From Pseudomonadota bacterium (GTDB lineage: Bacteria; Myxococcota_A; UBA796; CAJQPC01), in NCBI GenBank assembly GCA_024228935.1, contig JAAESX010000088.1, positions 86,543-150,542 of the forward strand: a stretch of 64,000 nt of DNA, given 5' to 3'. The translations under genes were made by a program, and so were the position numbers. Position 1 is the stretch's first letter. The number at the start of each line of letters is the position of its first letter. Positions 37,355 through 45,672 of this stretch are shown in pieces. A model generated the notes under the pieces. It was not told the DNA's origin. It saw nothing but the letters and a program-made list of their open reading frames with translations, and ran no database searches.

Positions 37355-37369
37355 CTAACCGGTTGTTAG
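37355..37369. promoter_or_regulatory. Inverted repeat in the 36-base divergent gap before the Tad locus
   Basis: CTAAC (37355-37359) and GTTAG (37365-37369) flank CGGTT, and the central AACCGGTT (37357-37364) is itself a perfect palindrome. The gap must hold promoter elements for the tad operon and perhaps for the 37020-37343 lipoprotein, so this is a plausible operator. Confidence 0.35.
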
Positions 37370-37379
37370 GCTCTCAGGT

Positions 37380-37532
37380 ATGAAGGGTCGCCGCGGACAG
37401 TCCGTCGTGGAGTACATGCTCGGGATCTCCGTGATCGTGATCGGCCTCGCCGTGGGTTTCTATGCGCTCACGAACAGCACGAGCGTGACCTTCAAGAACG
37501 CGTCCGATGTCGTGGTGGCGCCCTTCCCTTGA
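37380..37532 (+). CDS. Flp-like minor pilin, first copy
   Basis: This is a 50-residue protein. It begins MKGRRGQSVVEYMLGISVIVIG: a short basic leader, a Gly|Gln cleavage site, then a hydrophobic helix with glutamate at +5 of the mature chain. That is the type IVb/Flp prepilin signature. The remaining ~20 residues are short and polar. It lies at the head of the Tad locus, and its TGA overlaps the peptidase ATG by one base. With no TadE/F genes nearby it may be the main fibre subunit. Confidence 0.75.
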   Translation: MKGRRGQSVVEYMLGISVIVIGLAVGFYALTNSTSVTFKNASDVVVAPFP

Positions 37533-38044
37533 TGATCGGTGTCGAAGACCTCGCAGCCCTCGGCCTCATGGGGGTGGCGCTGTACACGGACCTCACCACC
37601 ATGCGGGTCCCGAACAAGCTGACCTTCGGCGGCATGGCGCTCGGCCTCGTCTGGACGGTGATCACCGTCGACCCGCGCTGGTTCGGTGCGGCCGGGATCG
37701 CGCTGGCCTTCGCCTGCATGTTTCCCGCGTTCGCCGCCGGAAAGACGATCCGAGCGGGCGACGCGAAGCTCCTGATGGCGGTCGGCGCCTTCTGGGGGCC
37801 GTACGAGATCTTCGAGACCTGCGCCTGGACCTACATCCTCTCGCTCCCCTTCGGCCTGATCGTTCTAGCCTATCGAGGGCGCCTCGGGAACATCCTTCCC
37901 GCGCTCAAGGCCGGTTTTCGCAAAGTGACGGGAAAACAGAGCAAGGATGACCCCGAGCCGGAGCTGACCAAGGTCGCCTTCGTCCCCTGCATCGTGATCG
38001 CGGCGCTCGTCGCGCGCTTCACCGAGGTCCTGAGCTTCCAGTGA
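37532..38044 (+). CDS. cpaA: CpaA/TadV-type A24 prepilin peptidase
   Basis: This 170-residue integral membrane aspartic peptidase has the two catalytic aspartates at YTDLTTMRVPNKL (D..PN) and RAGDAKLLMAVG (GDxKL). It cleaves prepilin leaders; the two Flp-like proteins on either side are the likely substrates. As in other TadV proteins there is no N-terminal methylase domain. The ATG overlaps the previous stop, and the TGA overlaps the GTG of the second pilin. Confidence 0.87.
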   Translation: MIGVEDLAALGLMGVALYTDLTTMRVPNKLTFGGMALGLVWTVITVDPRWFGAAGIALAFACMFPAFAAGKTIRAGDAKLLMAVGAFWGPYEIFETCAWTYILSLPFGLIVLAYRGRLGNILPALKAGFRKVTGKQSKDDPEPELTKVAFVPCIVIAALVARFTEVLSFQ

Positions 38045-38232
38045 GAACCCGTCGCCGAGCCGGCCAGTCCACCGTGGAGTACCTGCTCTACATCTCGGTG
38101 ATCGCCGTGGCCCTGACCGCGACCGCGTACGTATTCATAGGGCCCCTGGAGGACGGCTTCCGGAACATGGACGCCGAGACGCGGGACGTGTTCAAGAACG
38201 GCATGCAGGAGGGTGACGGAGACATGCGGTAG
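38041..38232 (+). CDS. Flp-like pilin, second copy
   Basis: This 63-residue protein starts at a GTG overlapping the cpaA stop. The leader MRTRRRAG is followed by Q|STVEYLLYISVIAVALTAT, again with Glu at +5. It is longer at the C-terminus than the first copy and very acidic there (MDAETRDVFKNGMQEGDGD). The two copies are similar only in the leader and helix, so they may be major and minor subunits. Confidence 0.75.
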   Translation: MRTRRRAGQSTVEYLLYISVIAVALTATAYVFIGPLEDGFRNMDAETRDVFKNGMQEGDGDMR

Positions 38233-38241
38233 AGTCCGCGC

Positions 38242-39048
38242 GTGAAGAATCCCAAGGCATTCCTGGCCGCCCTCGTCACGGCTCTCCTGATGACGCTGGT
38301 GCAGTGTCGCTACGTGGCCCAGCGCGAGCAGGAGGTCCTCTTCAAGAGCGAGCCGCTGCCCACGCTCGTGGCGACGCAGGACATCCCCGCGAACTTCAAG
38401 CTCGACGAGACCATGGTCGAGGTCCGCGAGGTGCCGCGGAACTGGCGACAGCCCAAGGCGCTGACCGAGGTCGAGGACATCCTGGGCCAGATCACCAGCA
38501 ACCCGATCCTCGAGGGCGAGCAGGTCCTGGCGACCAAGCTCGTGAAGCCCGACGAGGCCGGCCTGGCGTTCTACGTGCCCAAGAAGATGCGCGCCGTGGC
38601 GATCGCCGTCGACGAGTTCAACGCGGTCGGCGGGCACATCAAGCCCGGCAACTACGTCGACGTCGTCGGCACCTTCGACTTCGGCCAGTCCGACAAGTCC
38701 GACGTGCGCACCGTCACGCTCTTCCAGAACGTCTGGGTGCTCTCGGTCGGCGACGACATCGGTCAGCCCCAGGCTGTGCTCGTGAACGACGGCGACGAAG
38801 AGGTCTACCAGCCGACCGGACTCTCCGTCGGTCGCACCGTGACGCTCGCCGTCTACCCCGACGAGGCGCAGAAGCTCGTCATGGCTCAGGAGCTCGGCGA
38901 TCTCTCGCTCACGCTCCGCTCGCTCTGGGAGACCGAGCGGTCCACCGAGCTCGAGCACGCCACGATCCACAACACCTTGGGCATCCCCCAGGCCGTTCGC
39001 CATCGGCAGCGGGCCCGGTGGGAGGTCATCCGCTCGGGAGGCTTCTAG
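38242..39048 (+). CDS. cpaB: CpaB/RcpC pilus assembly protein
   Basis: This 268-residue protein has an N-terminal anchor (AFLAALVTALLMTLVQC) and a SAF domain at about 40-110: LVATQDIPANFKLDETMV and GEQVLATKLVKPDEAG. The second half (AVAIAVDEFNAVGGHIKPGNYVDVV) is the RcpC-type domain. CpaB is periplasmic and works with the secretin in Tad systems. The gene ends one base before cpaC. Confidence 0.88.
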   Translation: MKNPKAFLAALVTALLMTLVQCRYVAQREQEVLFKSEPLPTLVATQDIPANFKLDETMVEVREVPRNWRQPKALTEVEDILGQITSNPILEGEQVLATKLVKPDEAGLAFYVPKKMRAVAIAVDEFNAVGGHIKPGNYVDVVGTFDFGQSDKSDVRTVTLFQNVWVLSVGDDIGQPQAVLVNDGDEEVYQPTGLSVGRTVTLAVYPDEAQKLVMAQELGDLSLTLRSLWETERSTELEHATIHNTLGIPQAVRHRQRARWEVIRSGGF

Positions 39049-40479
39049 ATGCGCAGCGCCATCCAACGCCTGCTCGCCATCGGGCTGGTCCTCTTCGCCT
39101 TCGTCGTCCTGGCCGCGCCGGTCGACGGCTACGCGGACGAGGACAACATCGACGACCAGTTCGTCGTGGTCCAGACCCAGGCCGCGATCGACATCCCGTA
39201 CAACTTCGGAAACGTGGCCCAGGGCTCGGACATCATCAAGGTCGTCCCCCTGCGCGACGCCCGTCAGATCCTGGTCGCCGGCCGCCGCGCCGGCACGACC
39301 AACGTCCTCGTCTACGACACCCAGGGTGTCTTGCGCGACGAGTTCGAGATCACCGTCATCCCGGCGAACCTCAGCCGCGTGATGAAGAACGTCGAGAACC
39401 TGCTCAGCGACATCGAAGGGCTGAAGTACCGGATCATCAACGACCGCGTGTACATCCAGGGCGAGGTCAGCCTCGACGAGGAGCTCTCGCGCGTCGACGA
39501 CCTGGCCCGCAAGGAGCCGCTCGTCGAGTCGATGGTCACGCTGTCGCCGGTCGCCCAGCGCCTGCTCGCCGGGCTGATCGAGCAGGAGATCGAGCGCCCC
39601 GGCGTCAACGCCAAGCTCGTGAACAACCAGATCATCCTCGAGGGCGTCGTCCACAGCCAGGCGGAGCTCGCCCGCGCCGACGCCATCGCCCGCGCCTACT
39701 ACCCGGACGTCGTGAACGTCCTGGACCTGCGCGAGGTGGAGCGCATCCCGGGCAAGGCGAAGACCATCGTCATCACCACCCACTTCGTCGAGCTGGCCAA
39801 GAGCCTCACCACGGTCTGGGGTGTCGAGTGGACCCCGCTCGCCGTCGCCGGCCCCGAGGCCTTCTTCCAGCGGGACTACGACAACGGCGCCTGGTCCGAG
39901 GCCTACGGCTACGCGACCGCGACGCTCACCAGCTTCCTGCCCCGCATCGAGCAGGCTCGCACCAGCGGCTACGCCCGCGTGCTGGAGAACCCGACCGTCA
40001 GCGTGAAGAGCGGCGACAAGGCCAGCATCTTCGCCGGCGCCGAGTACCCGTACCTGGTGTCGCAGGGCCTCTACAACACCGTCGAGTTCAAGGACATCGG
40101 CATCCGCGTCGACGTGACGCCCTACGCCCAGAACAACGACGTCGACATGGACATCAAGGTCGAGGTCACCGCGCTCGGAGAGATCGCGGCCAACGGCTAC
40201 CAGGCGGTCAACAAGAGCGAGCTGATCACCAGCGAGTTCGCCCGTGCCGGCGAGTCCGTCGTCATCGGTGGCCTGCAGCGCGTCAACGACGCCGTCGACT
40301 ACAACCGCGTGCCCGACAGCGATGTCGAAGGTGCCGTGTACTCCCTGTACCGGAACAAGGAGTACAAGAAGACGAAGAGCCAGTTCCTGGTCTTCCTGAC
40401 GCCCCAGGTGCACGAGACGAGCACCCAGGCGAACCAGGAGATCAAGGACCAGTTCAACCTCGACGAGGTCCGGCAGTAG
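39049..40479 (+). CDS. cpaC: CpaC/RcpA secretin of the Tad system
   Basis: This 476-residue outer-membrane secretin has a signal peptide (LLAIGLVLFAFVVLAAPVDG), an N-terminal domain that reads QGSDIIKVVPLRDARQILV, one or two BON-like segments (about 120-230) and the secretin core. The core includes ARVLENPTVSVKSGDKASIFAG and GIRVDVTPYAQNNDVDMDIK. The C-terminus includes SQFLVFLTPQVHE, a secretin hallmark. It forms the export pore for the pilus. Confidence 0.9.
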   Translation: MRSAIQRLLAIGLVLFAFVVLAAPVDGYADEDNIDDQFVVVQTQAAIDIPYNFGNVAQGSDIIKVVPLRDARQILVAGRRAGTTNVLVYDTQGVLRDEFEITVIPANLSRVMKNVENLLSDIEGLKYRIINDRVYIQGEVSLDEELSRVDDLARKEPLVESMVTLSPVAQRLLAGLIEQEIERPGVNAKLVNNQIILEGVVHSQAELARADAIARAYYPDVVNVLDLREVERIPGKAKTIVITTHFVELAKSLTTVWGVEWTPLAVAGPEAFFQRDYDNGAWSEAYGYATATLTSFLPRIEQARTSGYARVLENPTVSVKSGDKASIFAGAEYPYLVSQGLYNTVEFKDIGIRVDVTPYAQNNDVDMDIKVEVTALGEIAANGYQAVNKSELITSEFARAGESVVIGGLQRVNDAVDYNRVPDSDVEGAVYSLYRNKEYKKTKSQFLVFLTPQVHETSTQANQEIKDQFNLDEVRQ

Positions 40480-40483
40480 CCCC

Positions 40484-42661
40484 ATGGCGATGCGCGTCGT
40501 CGCCATCGCGGGAGCACGGGACGGGGTCGGGAAGTCCACCCTGGCCGCCAACCTCGCGCTCTCGCTCCTGAAGGAGACCCGGGGACGGGTCCTCGTCCTC
40601 GACATGGACGTCGAGTCGTGCGGCGACATCGTCAGCCTGCTCGGCATGGACGCCACGCCGCCGAAGACGCTGGCCGACTTCGCGCCCCACTTCAGCCAGA
40701 TGACCAGCGGGCACCTGCGCGGGTACATCGGCGCCCACCCCGCCGGCATCGGGGTGCTCCCGCTGGCCACCCCCGATCGGGTCGGCGAGGTCGGGGCCGA
40801 GCACGTCGGCCGCCTGCTCGAGCTCCTGTCTCCCCTGTGCGACTACATCGTGGCCGACTGCGGCGTCGGCGTGAATGACCTGAACGTGAAGCTGCTCGAG
40901 CAGTCCGCCGGGCTGTTCGTCGTCAGCACGCCCGACATCTCCGCGCTCAAGCACACGCGCCGCTTCCTGGATCGGCTCCAGCGCCTGCAGTTCCCCAAGG
41001 AGCTGATGAAGGTCGTGCTCAACCGGCACGTGGCCAAGGGCGGCGTCCCGCTCGACCTCGTCAGCCGGAGCCTGGGCCGCAAGGTGTTCGTCGCGCTGTC
41101 CGAGGACGCCGCGACGGTCCAGCCGGCCTCGCTCGAGGGCAAGCCGTTCGTGTGGCACGCGCCCCGGGCGACGCTCTCGCGCATGCTCGACAAGCTCGTC
41201 CAGACGCTCGTCGAGGGGCAGCACCTGGAGAAGATGGCTCGCGTGGCTCGTCCCCAGGGCGTGTCCGGCATCGGCAAGACGGGGCGCATCGGGAACCTGT
41301 CCGAGGCCCAGGTCGACGAGCTGGCCACCTACCAGAAGAAGCGCGGCAGCAAGGCCAAGGACGTCAAGCAGGTCGAGCCGCGCACCGCCATCAAGATGCT
41401 GCTGCACAAGCGCATGGTCGAGGTCATCGACCTGAAGAAGATGGACGGCGACGACGAGGTCCTGCGGGAGCGCGTCACCGAGACCGTCAACCGCCTGGTC
41501 GACGAGGTCGGCTCCAGCATCACCGACCGCGGCGAGCGCCAGCGCGTCGTGAAAGAGGTCATCGACGAGGCCCTGGGGCTCGGCCCGCTCGAGGACTTCC
41601 TCGAGGACGACCGGGTCACGGAGATCATGGTCAACCGCGCTGACCAGATCTACGTCGAGATGGACGGCAAGCTGACGCTGACCAAGGCCTCGTTCACAGA
41701 CGACGCCCAGCTGCTCGGCGTCATCGAGCGCATCGTCGCCCCCATCGGGCGCCGCATCGACGAGAAGTCGCCGATGGTGGACGCCCGCCTGAAGGACGGC
41801 AGCCGCGTCAACGCGGTGATTCCCCCGCTGGCGCTCGACGGTCCGAGCATCACCATCCGGAAGTTCGCCCGCGAGCCTTTCGTCGTGAAGGACCTGGTCC
41901 GCTTCGGCACGTTCACGCCCGAGGTCGCCGACTTCCTGCGCGCCTGCGTCCAGGCCCGCCTCAACATCCTGATCTCGGGTGGAACCGGCACCGGTAAGAC
42001 GACGCTGCTGAACGTCATGTCCTCGTTCATCCCGCTGGACGACCGCATCGTCACGGTCGAGGACTCCGCCGAGCTCCAGCTCAAGCAGCCGCACGTCGTC
42101 CGCATGGAGACCCGGCCCCCGAACATCGAGGGCGAAGGCGCCGTCACCATCCGCGACCTGGTCCGGAACTCGCTGCGTATGCGGCCCGACCGCATCGTCG
42201 TCGGTGAGTGCCGCGGCAGCGAAGCCGTGGACATGCTCCAGGCCATGAACACCGGCCACGACGGCTCGCTCACGACCATCCACTCCAACAGCCCGCGCGA
42301 CTGCCTCGCCCGCCTGGAGACGCTGGTCATGTTCGCCGGGCTCGAGCTCCCCAGCCGCGCCATCCGCGAGCAGATCGGCTCGGCCATCCAGATCATCGTG
42401 CAGCTCTCGCGGCTCTCCGACGGAAGCCGACGCGTCACGCAGATCAGCGAGATCACCGGCATGGAAGGCCAGGTCATCACGCTCCAGGACATCTTCACGT
42501 TCAAGCAGGAAGGCGTGGACGAGAACGGCAAGGTCATCGGCCGGTTCCTGGCGACCGGCTTCGTGCCGCGCTTCGTCAAGGAGCTCGAGGCGCTGGGCAT
42601 CGCGCTGCCGCAGGGCATCTTCGCCACCAAGGCCAGCGGCGTCCCGCGGGGTCGTCGATGA
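40484..42661 (+). CDS. TadZ-TadA fusion: ParA/MinD-like domain plus pilus assembly ATPase
   Basis: This 725-residue fusion has two ATPase domains. Residues 1-250 are a MinD/ParA-like TadZ domain with P-loop GARDGVGKST (10-19), which lacks the first lysine of the deviant Walker A. A Lys-rich linker (250-300) leads to a full TadA/CpaF secretion ATPase (305-725). That part has Walker A SGGTGTGKTT (498-507), GECRGSEA (574-581) and the His box TGHDGSLTTIHSNS. TadZ normally localises the machine and TadA powers it; here they are one chain. ATGA overlap with tadB follows. Confidence 0.88.
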   Translation: MAMRVVAIAGARDGVGKSTLAANLALSLLKETRGRVLVLDMDVESCGDIVSLLGMDATPPKTLADFAPHFSQMTSGHLRGYIGAHPAGIGVLPLATPDRVGEVGAEHVGRLLELLSPLCDYIVADCGVGVNDLNVKLLEQSAGLFVVSTPDISALKHTRRFLDRLQRLQFPKELMKVVLNRHVAKGGVPLDLVSRSLGRKVFVALSEDAATVQPASLEGKPFVWHAPRATLSRMLDKLVQTLVEGQHLEKMARVARPQGVSGIGKTGRIGNLSEAQVDELATYQKKRGSKAKDVKQVEPRTAIKMLLHKRMVEVIDLKKMDGDDEVLRERVTETVNRLVDEVGSSITDRGERQRVVKEVIDEALGLGPLEDFLEDDRVTEIMVNRADQIYVEMDGKLTLTKASFTDDAQLLGVIERIVAPIGRRIDEKSPMVDARLKDGSRVNAVIPPLALDGPSITIRKFAREPFVVKDLVRFGTFTPEVADFLRACVQARLNILISGGTGTGKTTLLNVMSSFIPLDDRIVTVEDSAELQLKQPHVVRMETRPPNIEGEGAVTIRDLVRNSLRMRPDRIVVGECRGSEAVDMLQAMNTGHDGSLTTIHSNSPRDCLARLETLVMFAGLELPSRAIREQIGSAIQIIVQLSRLSDGSRRVTQISEITGMEGQVITLQDIFTFKQEGVDENGKVIGRFLATGFVPRFVKELEALGIALPQGIFATKASGVPRGRR

Positions 42662-43593
42662 CCTGGGTGCCTCCGTGGTGGGACTTCCTGACGGGCATGC
42701 GCCTGGGCGCGCTCGTGCCGTTCATCGCGGCCTGGGGCGTCGTGGGGTTCTTCACCGGTCCGTGGGCCGAGTCGAAGTTCCTGAACACCACCCAGGGCTA
42801 CGTCGGCTGGATGCAGGAGATGTTCGACAAGATGTTCCTAGAGGTGCCACGCAGCTGGTGCGTCGCGAGCATCCTGGTCAGCATGGTCCTGAGCGTCGGC
42901 GCGGGCATGTTCCTGACCGCCGGTCTCCCCTACGAGCCCGCGTACCACGTGATCCGCGTGGTGGTCGTCACCATCCTGGTCATCGGACCCTTCGGCCTGC
43001 CGACCGGGTACAGCCTGCCGCGCTTCATCGTCAGCCAGATGTGGGACAAGCGCATCCAGGCCTTCGAGAGCCAGATACTGGACGCGCTGTCGTTCATGTC
43101 CAACGGCCTGAAGTCCGGTCTGTCGCTGGTCCAGACGATGGACATGGTGCGCGAGGAGCTGCCGAACCCCGTCAGCGAGGAGTTCAAGCTCCTGCTCGAC
43201 GAGCAGCGCGTCGGTGTGCCCATGGAAGAGGCGCTCATCAACCTCGAAGACCGCATCAACACCGAAGACGTCCAGATCATGGTCACGTCGATCAACATCC
43301 TGCGTCAGTCCGGCGGCAACCTGTCGGAGACCTTCGACACCATCGCGTACACCATCCGCGAGCGGCAGAAGGTCGAGGGCCGTATCAAGACCCTGACAGC
43401 CCAGGGTGTGGCCCAGGGCGTCATCATCGTCATCCTGCCGTTCGCGCTGGGCGCCATCCTCTACACGATGGACCCCGAGCTCATCAGCCGGATGTGGACC
43501 ACCGCGCTGGGCTGGGGGATGCTCGCCATCATGGTGATGCTGCAGGCCATCGGCGCCGTGCTCATCAAGCGGATCGTGGAGATCAAGGTCTAG
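42658..43593 (+). CDS. tadB: TadB-like T2SSF inner-membrane platform protein
   Basis: This 311-residue protein has about three or four membrane helices and a T2SSF domain at about 140-260: DALSFMSNGLKSGLSLVQTM, GVPMEEALINLEDRI and LRQSGGNLSETFDTIA. It anchors the pilus base and contacts TadA. Most Tad systems have two such proteins (TadB and TadC); only one is seen here. The ATG overlaps the tadZA stop, and the end overlaps the convergent gene by 11 bases. Confidence 0.88.
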   Translation: MTWVPPWWDFLTGMRLGALVPFIAAWGVVGFFTGPWAESKFLNTTQGYVGWMQEMFDKMFLEVPRSWCVASILVSMVLSVGAGMFLTAGLPYEPAYHVIRVVVVTILVIGPFGLPTGYSLPRFIVSQMWDKRIQAFESQILDALSFMSNGLKSGLSLVQTMDMVREELPNPVSEEFKLLLDEQRVGVPMEEALINLEDRINTEDVQIMVTSINILRQSGGNLSETFDTIAYTIRERQKVEGRIKTLTAQGVAQGVIIVILPFALGAILYTMDPELISRMWTTALGWGMLAIMVMLQAIGAVLIKRIVEIKV

Positions 43594-44138
43594 CGGCGAG
43601 GCCCGGGCCGAGCAGCGCGACGAGCACCAGGACCCAGTCGACGTAGACATAGCCCATCAACAGCGCGATTCCGACGTGCATCCCGATGGCCAGGGCCACC
43701 CAGGGACGACGTGTCGGACCGAACAGCAGAGCGGGCGCCAGGAGCTCCACCACCAGAGTGGCCGCCGCCAGGAACGTGCAGAGCGGCGGGGACAGCGCGA
43801 CGCCCATCCGAAGCTCGGCGAGCCGCCCCACCGCCGACGAGCCACCCGGCGAGCGCGAGCCAGGGCAGGAAGCGCCCGTGACCGACCGTGGCCGAGGGCT
43901 CGACCGCGAGCTCCACGGCCACATCGAGGCCACCGAGCAGGAGCACGAACGCCCCAGTCAAGCGCGGCCGCCAGCCGACGGCCCAGGCGGCCGCCGAGCC
44001 GATGAACAATGCGACCCCGACGACCAGGGCGATGAGCGCGCCGGTCGGCAACACGCCGCCGAGCTTCACGACCAGCGACACAGGCGTCATCGACAGCGCC
44101 ACCGCGAGCAGCACGCGGGTCACCCGGCCCGTCACCAT
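43583..44138 (-). pseudogene. HTTM-like membrane protein interrupted by a one-base frameshift
   Basis: Two overlapping frames together make one membrane protein. Residues 1-103 are read from the ATG at 44138 (MVTGRVTRVLLAVALSMTPV and on). The rest is read in another frame (GRLAELRMGVALSPPL through GLAARP, ending at 43583). Removing one G from a GGGG run (43826-43829) restores a 184-residue protein with about five helices. The pattern resembles C-terminal parts of HTTM-type proteins. The cause may be a real mutation, phase variation or a sequencing error. It is the last gene of an operon starting at 46736. Confidence 0.6.
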
Positions 44139-44521
44139 GCGATCCCCTGCTGACCGCGTACACGCTCCTCGCTGAGAGCGCCTTCCTCGAGCCGGAAGAC
44201 CCGCCAGACGATCTGCAGCGGCTGGCCGCCGGTCTCCGGGCCGGGGTTCGCGTCGATGTGCCGGGCGATGGGCGCGAGCTCATGCTCCTGCGCCGTCGCC
44301 ACGCCGGTCGGGACCAACGCGTCGGTGTCGAAGCCGGAGAACGAATCCAGCTCCAAGGGGTCGACGACCTGGCCGTCGAGCTCGAACTGGAAGACCGCGG
44401 CGTGGTCCCTGTCCGCCAACCCCGCATACATCGTGAACCGCGAGAACGGGAAGACCTCGCCGACGAGTGCGCTGAACCCGACGTAGAGGACGCAGGCGGC
44501 CAGGCCCCAGGCTCGGTTCAA
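44132..44521 (-). CDS. Small membrane-anchored protein, HTTM-associated type
   Basis: This 129-residue protein starts at a TTG that overlaps the upstream stop (TTGA). It has one N-terminal helix (WGLAACVLYVGFSALVGEVFPF) followed by FSRFTMYAG, a motif often seen in proteins paired with HTTM membrane proteins. A soluble domain of about 90 residues (FQFELDGQVVDPLELDSFSG and on) follows. Its end overlaps the next gene by 7 bases. Function unknown. Confidence 0.55.
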   Translation of the reverse strand: MNRAWGLAACVLYVGFSALVGEVFPFSRFTMYAGLADRDHAAVFQFELDGQVVDPLELDSFSGFDTDALVPTGVATAQEHELAPIARHIDANPGPETGGQPLQIVWRVFRLEEGALSEERVRGQQGIAW

Positions 44522-45672
44522 CGGCAGAGGGCGGGCGTCGCGTCCGGTCGCGGGGACCCCTCACTGCCCGGCACCGGGACCGGCACGAAGCACCAGTCCG
44601 CCGAGGTGTCCGTCGTGACGCGCAGGTACCCGTAGTCCGGCGTCACCGCGTACTGGTCGGCGCCGGCGGTCCCGATGACGACCTCGGGCACCGGCCCCTC
44701 GTGGCGCTCATCGCGCAGGTGCACGTGGCCCGCCATCACCAGGTCGGCGTCGCGCACGGCCAGCTCGACGAGCAACTGGTCGGCCTGGTCCTCGAAGGTC
44801 CAGCCGCCGCTCGTCTGGCCCGGCAGGGGGGGATGGTGCATGCCCGCGAGCAGCACGCCCTCGCCATCTCCGAGCAGCTCGGGGAGCCGTCCGCGGATGC
44901 TCGCAGCCAGGCCGCCGTTGCCGGTGTCGAGGAGCACCATGCGGGTGTCGCAGATCGCGAACGCCATGTTCCCGGGGCCGAAGGTGCGGTTGAACACCGC
45001 GTCGACCGAGTCGTAGACGTCGTGGTTGCCCGGGACGACCGCGACCGGGACCGGCGAGGTCCGCAGGATCGTGACGACCTCGTCGAGCTCGGCCTGCAGG
45101 CTGTGCTCGGTGATGTCGCCCAGGAGCACCAGGCCGAGGAGGGTCTCGCCGGCGGCCTCGCTCGCGGCGACCTCGTCATGGAGCGCGGTGACCAGCCGCC
45201 GGAAGTGGATGGGGTTGGTCTGGATGTCGGCGGTGACGGCGTAGCGCTGTGGCGTGTCGCAGGTCTCGGCGGGCATCGTGCCGACGATGAACGCGGGCTC
45301 GCTCGACAGCTCGATGTGCAGCAGCCGGCGGAGCCCCTCGCGGTCGTACTCGCCGTCGAGCTCGGGCATACGCGGATCGACGTTGTCGACGATGAGGTAG
45401 ACCTCGCTGCCGACCTCGCCCTCGAGCGTCAGCGCGAAGTCCCCCAGGGTGGCGACGCGCGCATACACGCTCCCGTCGCTGGCCTGCCGGACGACACCGC
45501 GGCTGTCCCAGCTGGTGGCGTCCTCGGCGAGCGGGTCCTGGAAGCGCACGTCGACGCCGTCGCTGGTCACCAGGCGAGCGAGCTCCGAGGCGGCCTGGAC
45601 GCGGCACTCGGGCCGGTCGTAGTGGGGTCGGCTGCACTCGGGTCGGGCACAGGCGAGCAGGAACCAGATCAT
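44518..45672 (-). CDS. Calcineurin-like metallophosphoesterase lipoprotein
   Basis: This 384-residue lipoprotein has the leader MIWFLLAC (Cys8). The catalytic domain (about 150-360) carries LLGDITEHS, VVPGNHDVYD (GNHD), the MHHPP block and MAGHVHLRD (GHxH), so a binuclear metal site is likely. The first motif, normally DxH, reads ADIQTN with Gln instead of His. The N-terminal ~140 residues form an extra beta-rich domain with possible disulfides. It faces the periplasm or surface. It is coupled by a 4-base overlap to the gene upstream. Confidence 0.82.
   Translation of the reverse strand: MIWFLLACARPECSRPHYDRPECRVQAASELARLVTSDGVDVRFQDPLAEDATSWDSRGVVRQASDGSVYARVATLGDFALTLEGEVGSEVYLIVDNVDPRMPELDGEYDREGLRRLLHIELSSEPAFIVGTMPAETCDTPQRYAVTADIQTNPIHFRRLVTALHDEVAASEAAGETLLGLVLLGDITEHSLQAELDEVVTILRTSPVPVAVVPGNHDVYDSVDAVFNRTFGPGNMAFAICDTRMVLLDTGNGGLAASIRGRLPELLGDGEGVLLAGMHHPPLPGQTSGGWTFEDQADQLLVELAVRDADLVMAGHVHLRDERHEGPVPEVVIGTAGADQYAVTPDYGYLRVTTDTSADWCFVPVPVPGSEGSPRPDATPALCR

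Noticed and set aside
37870..40770. 966-codon minus-strand frame antisense to the Tad locus
   Set aside because: It covers cpaB/cpaC/tadZ in antisense and reads as Val/Leu/Asp-rich noise; the plus-strand genes are certain.
40484..42661. That the TadZ-TadA fusion is an artefact of a missed stop
   Set aside because: The frame is continuous, the linker is a plausible Lys-rich spacer and both domains are complete, so a true fusion is more likely.
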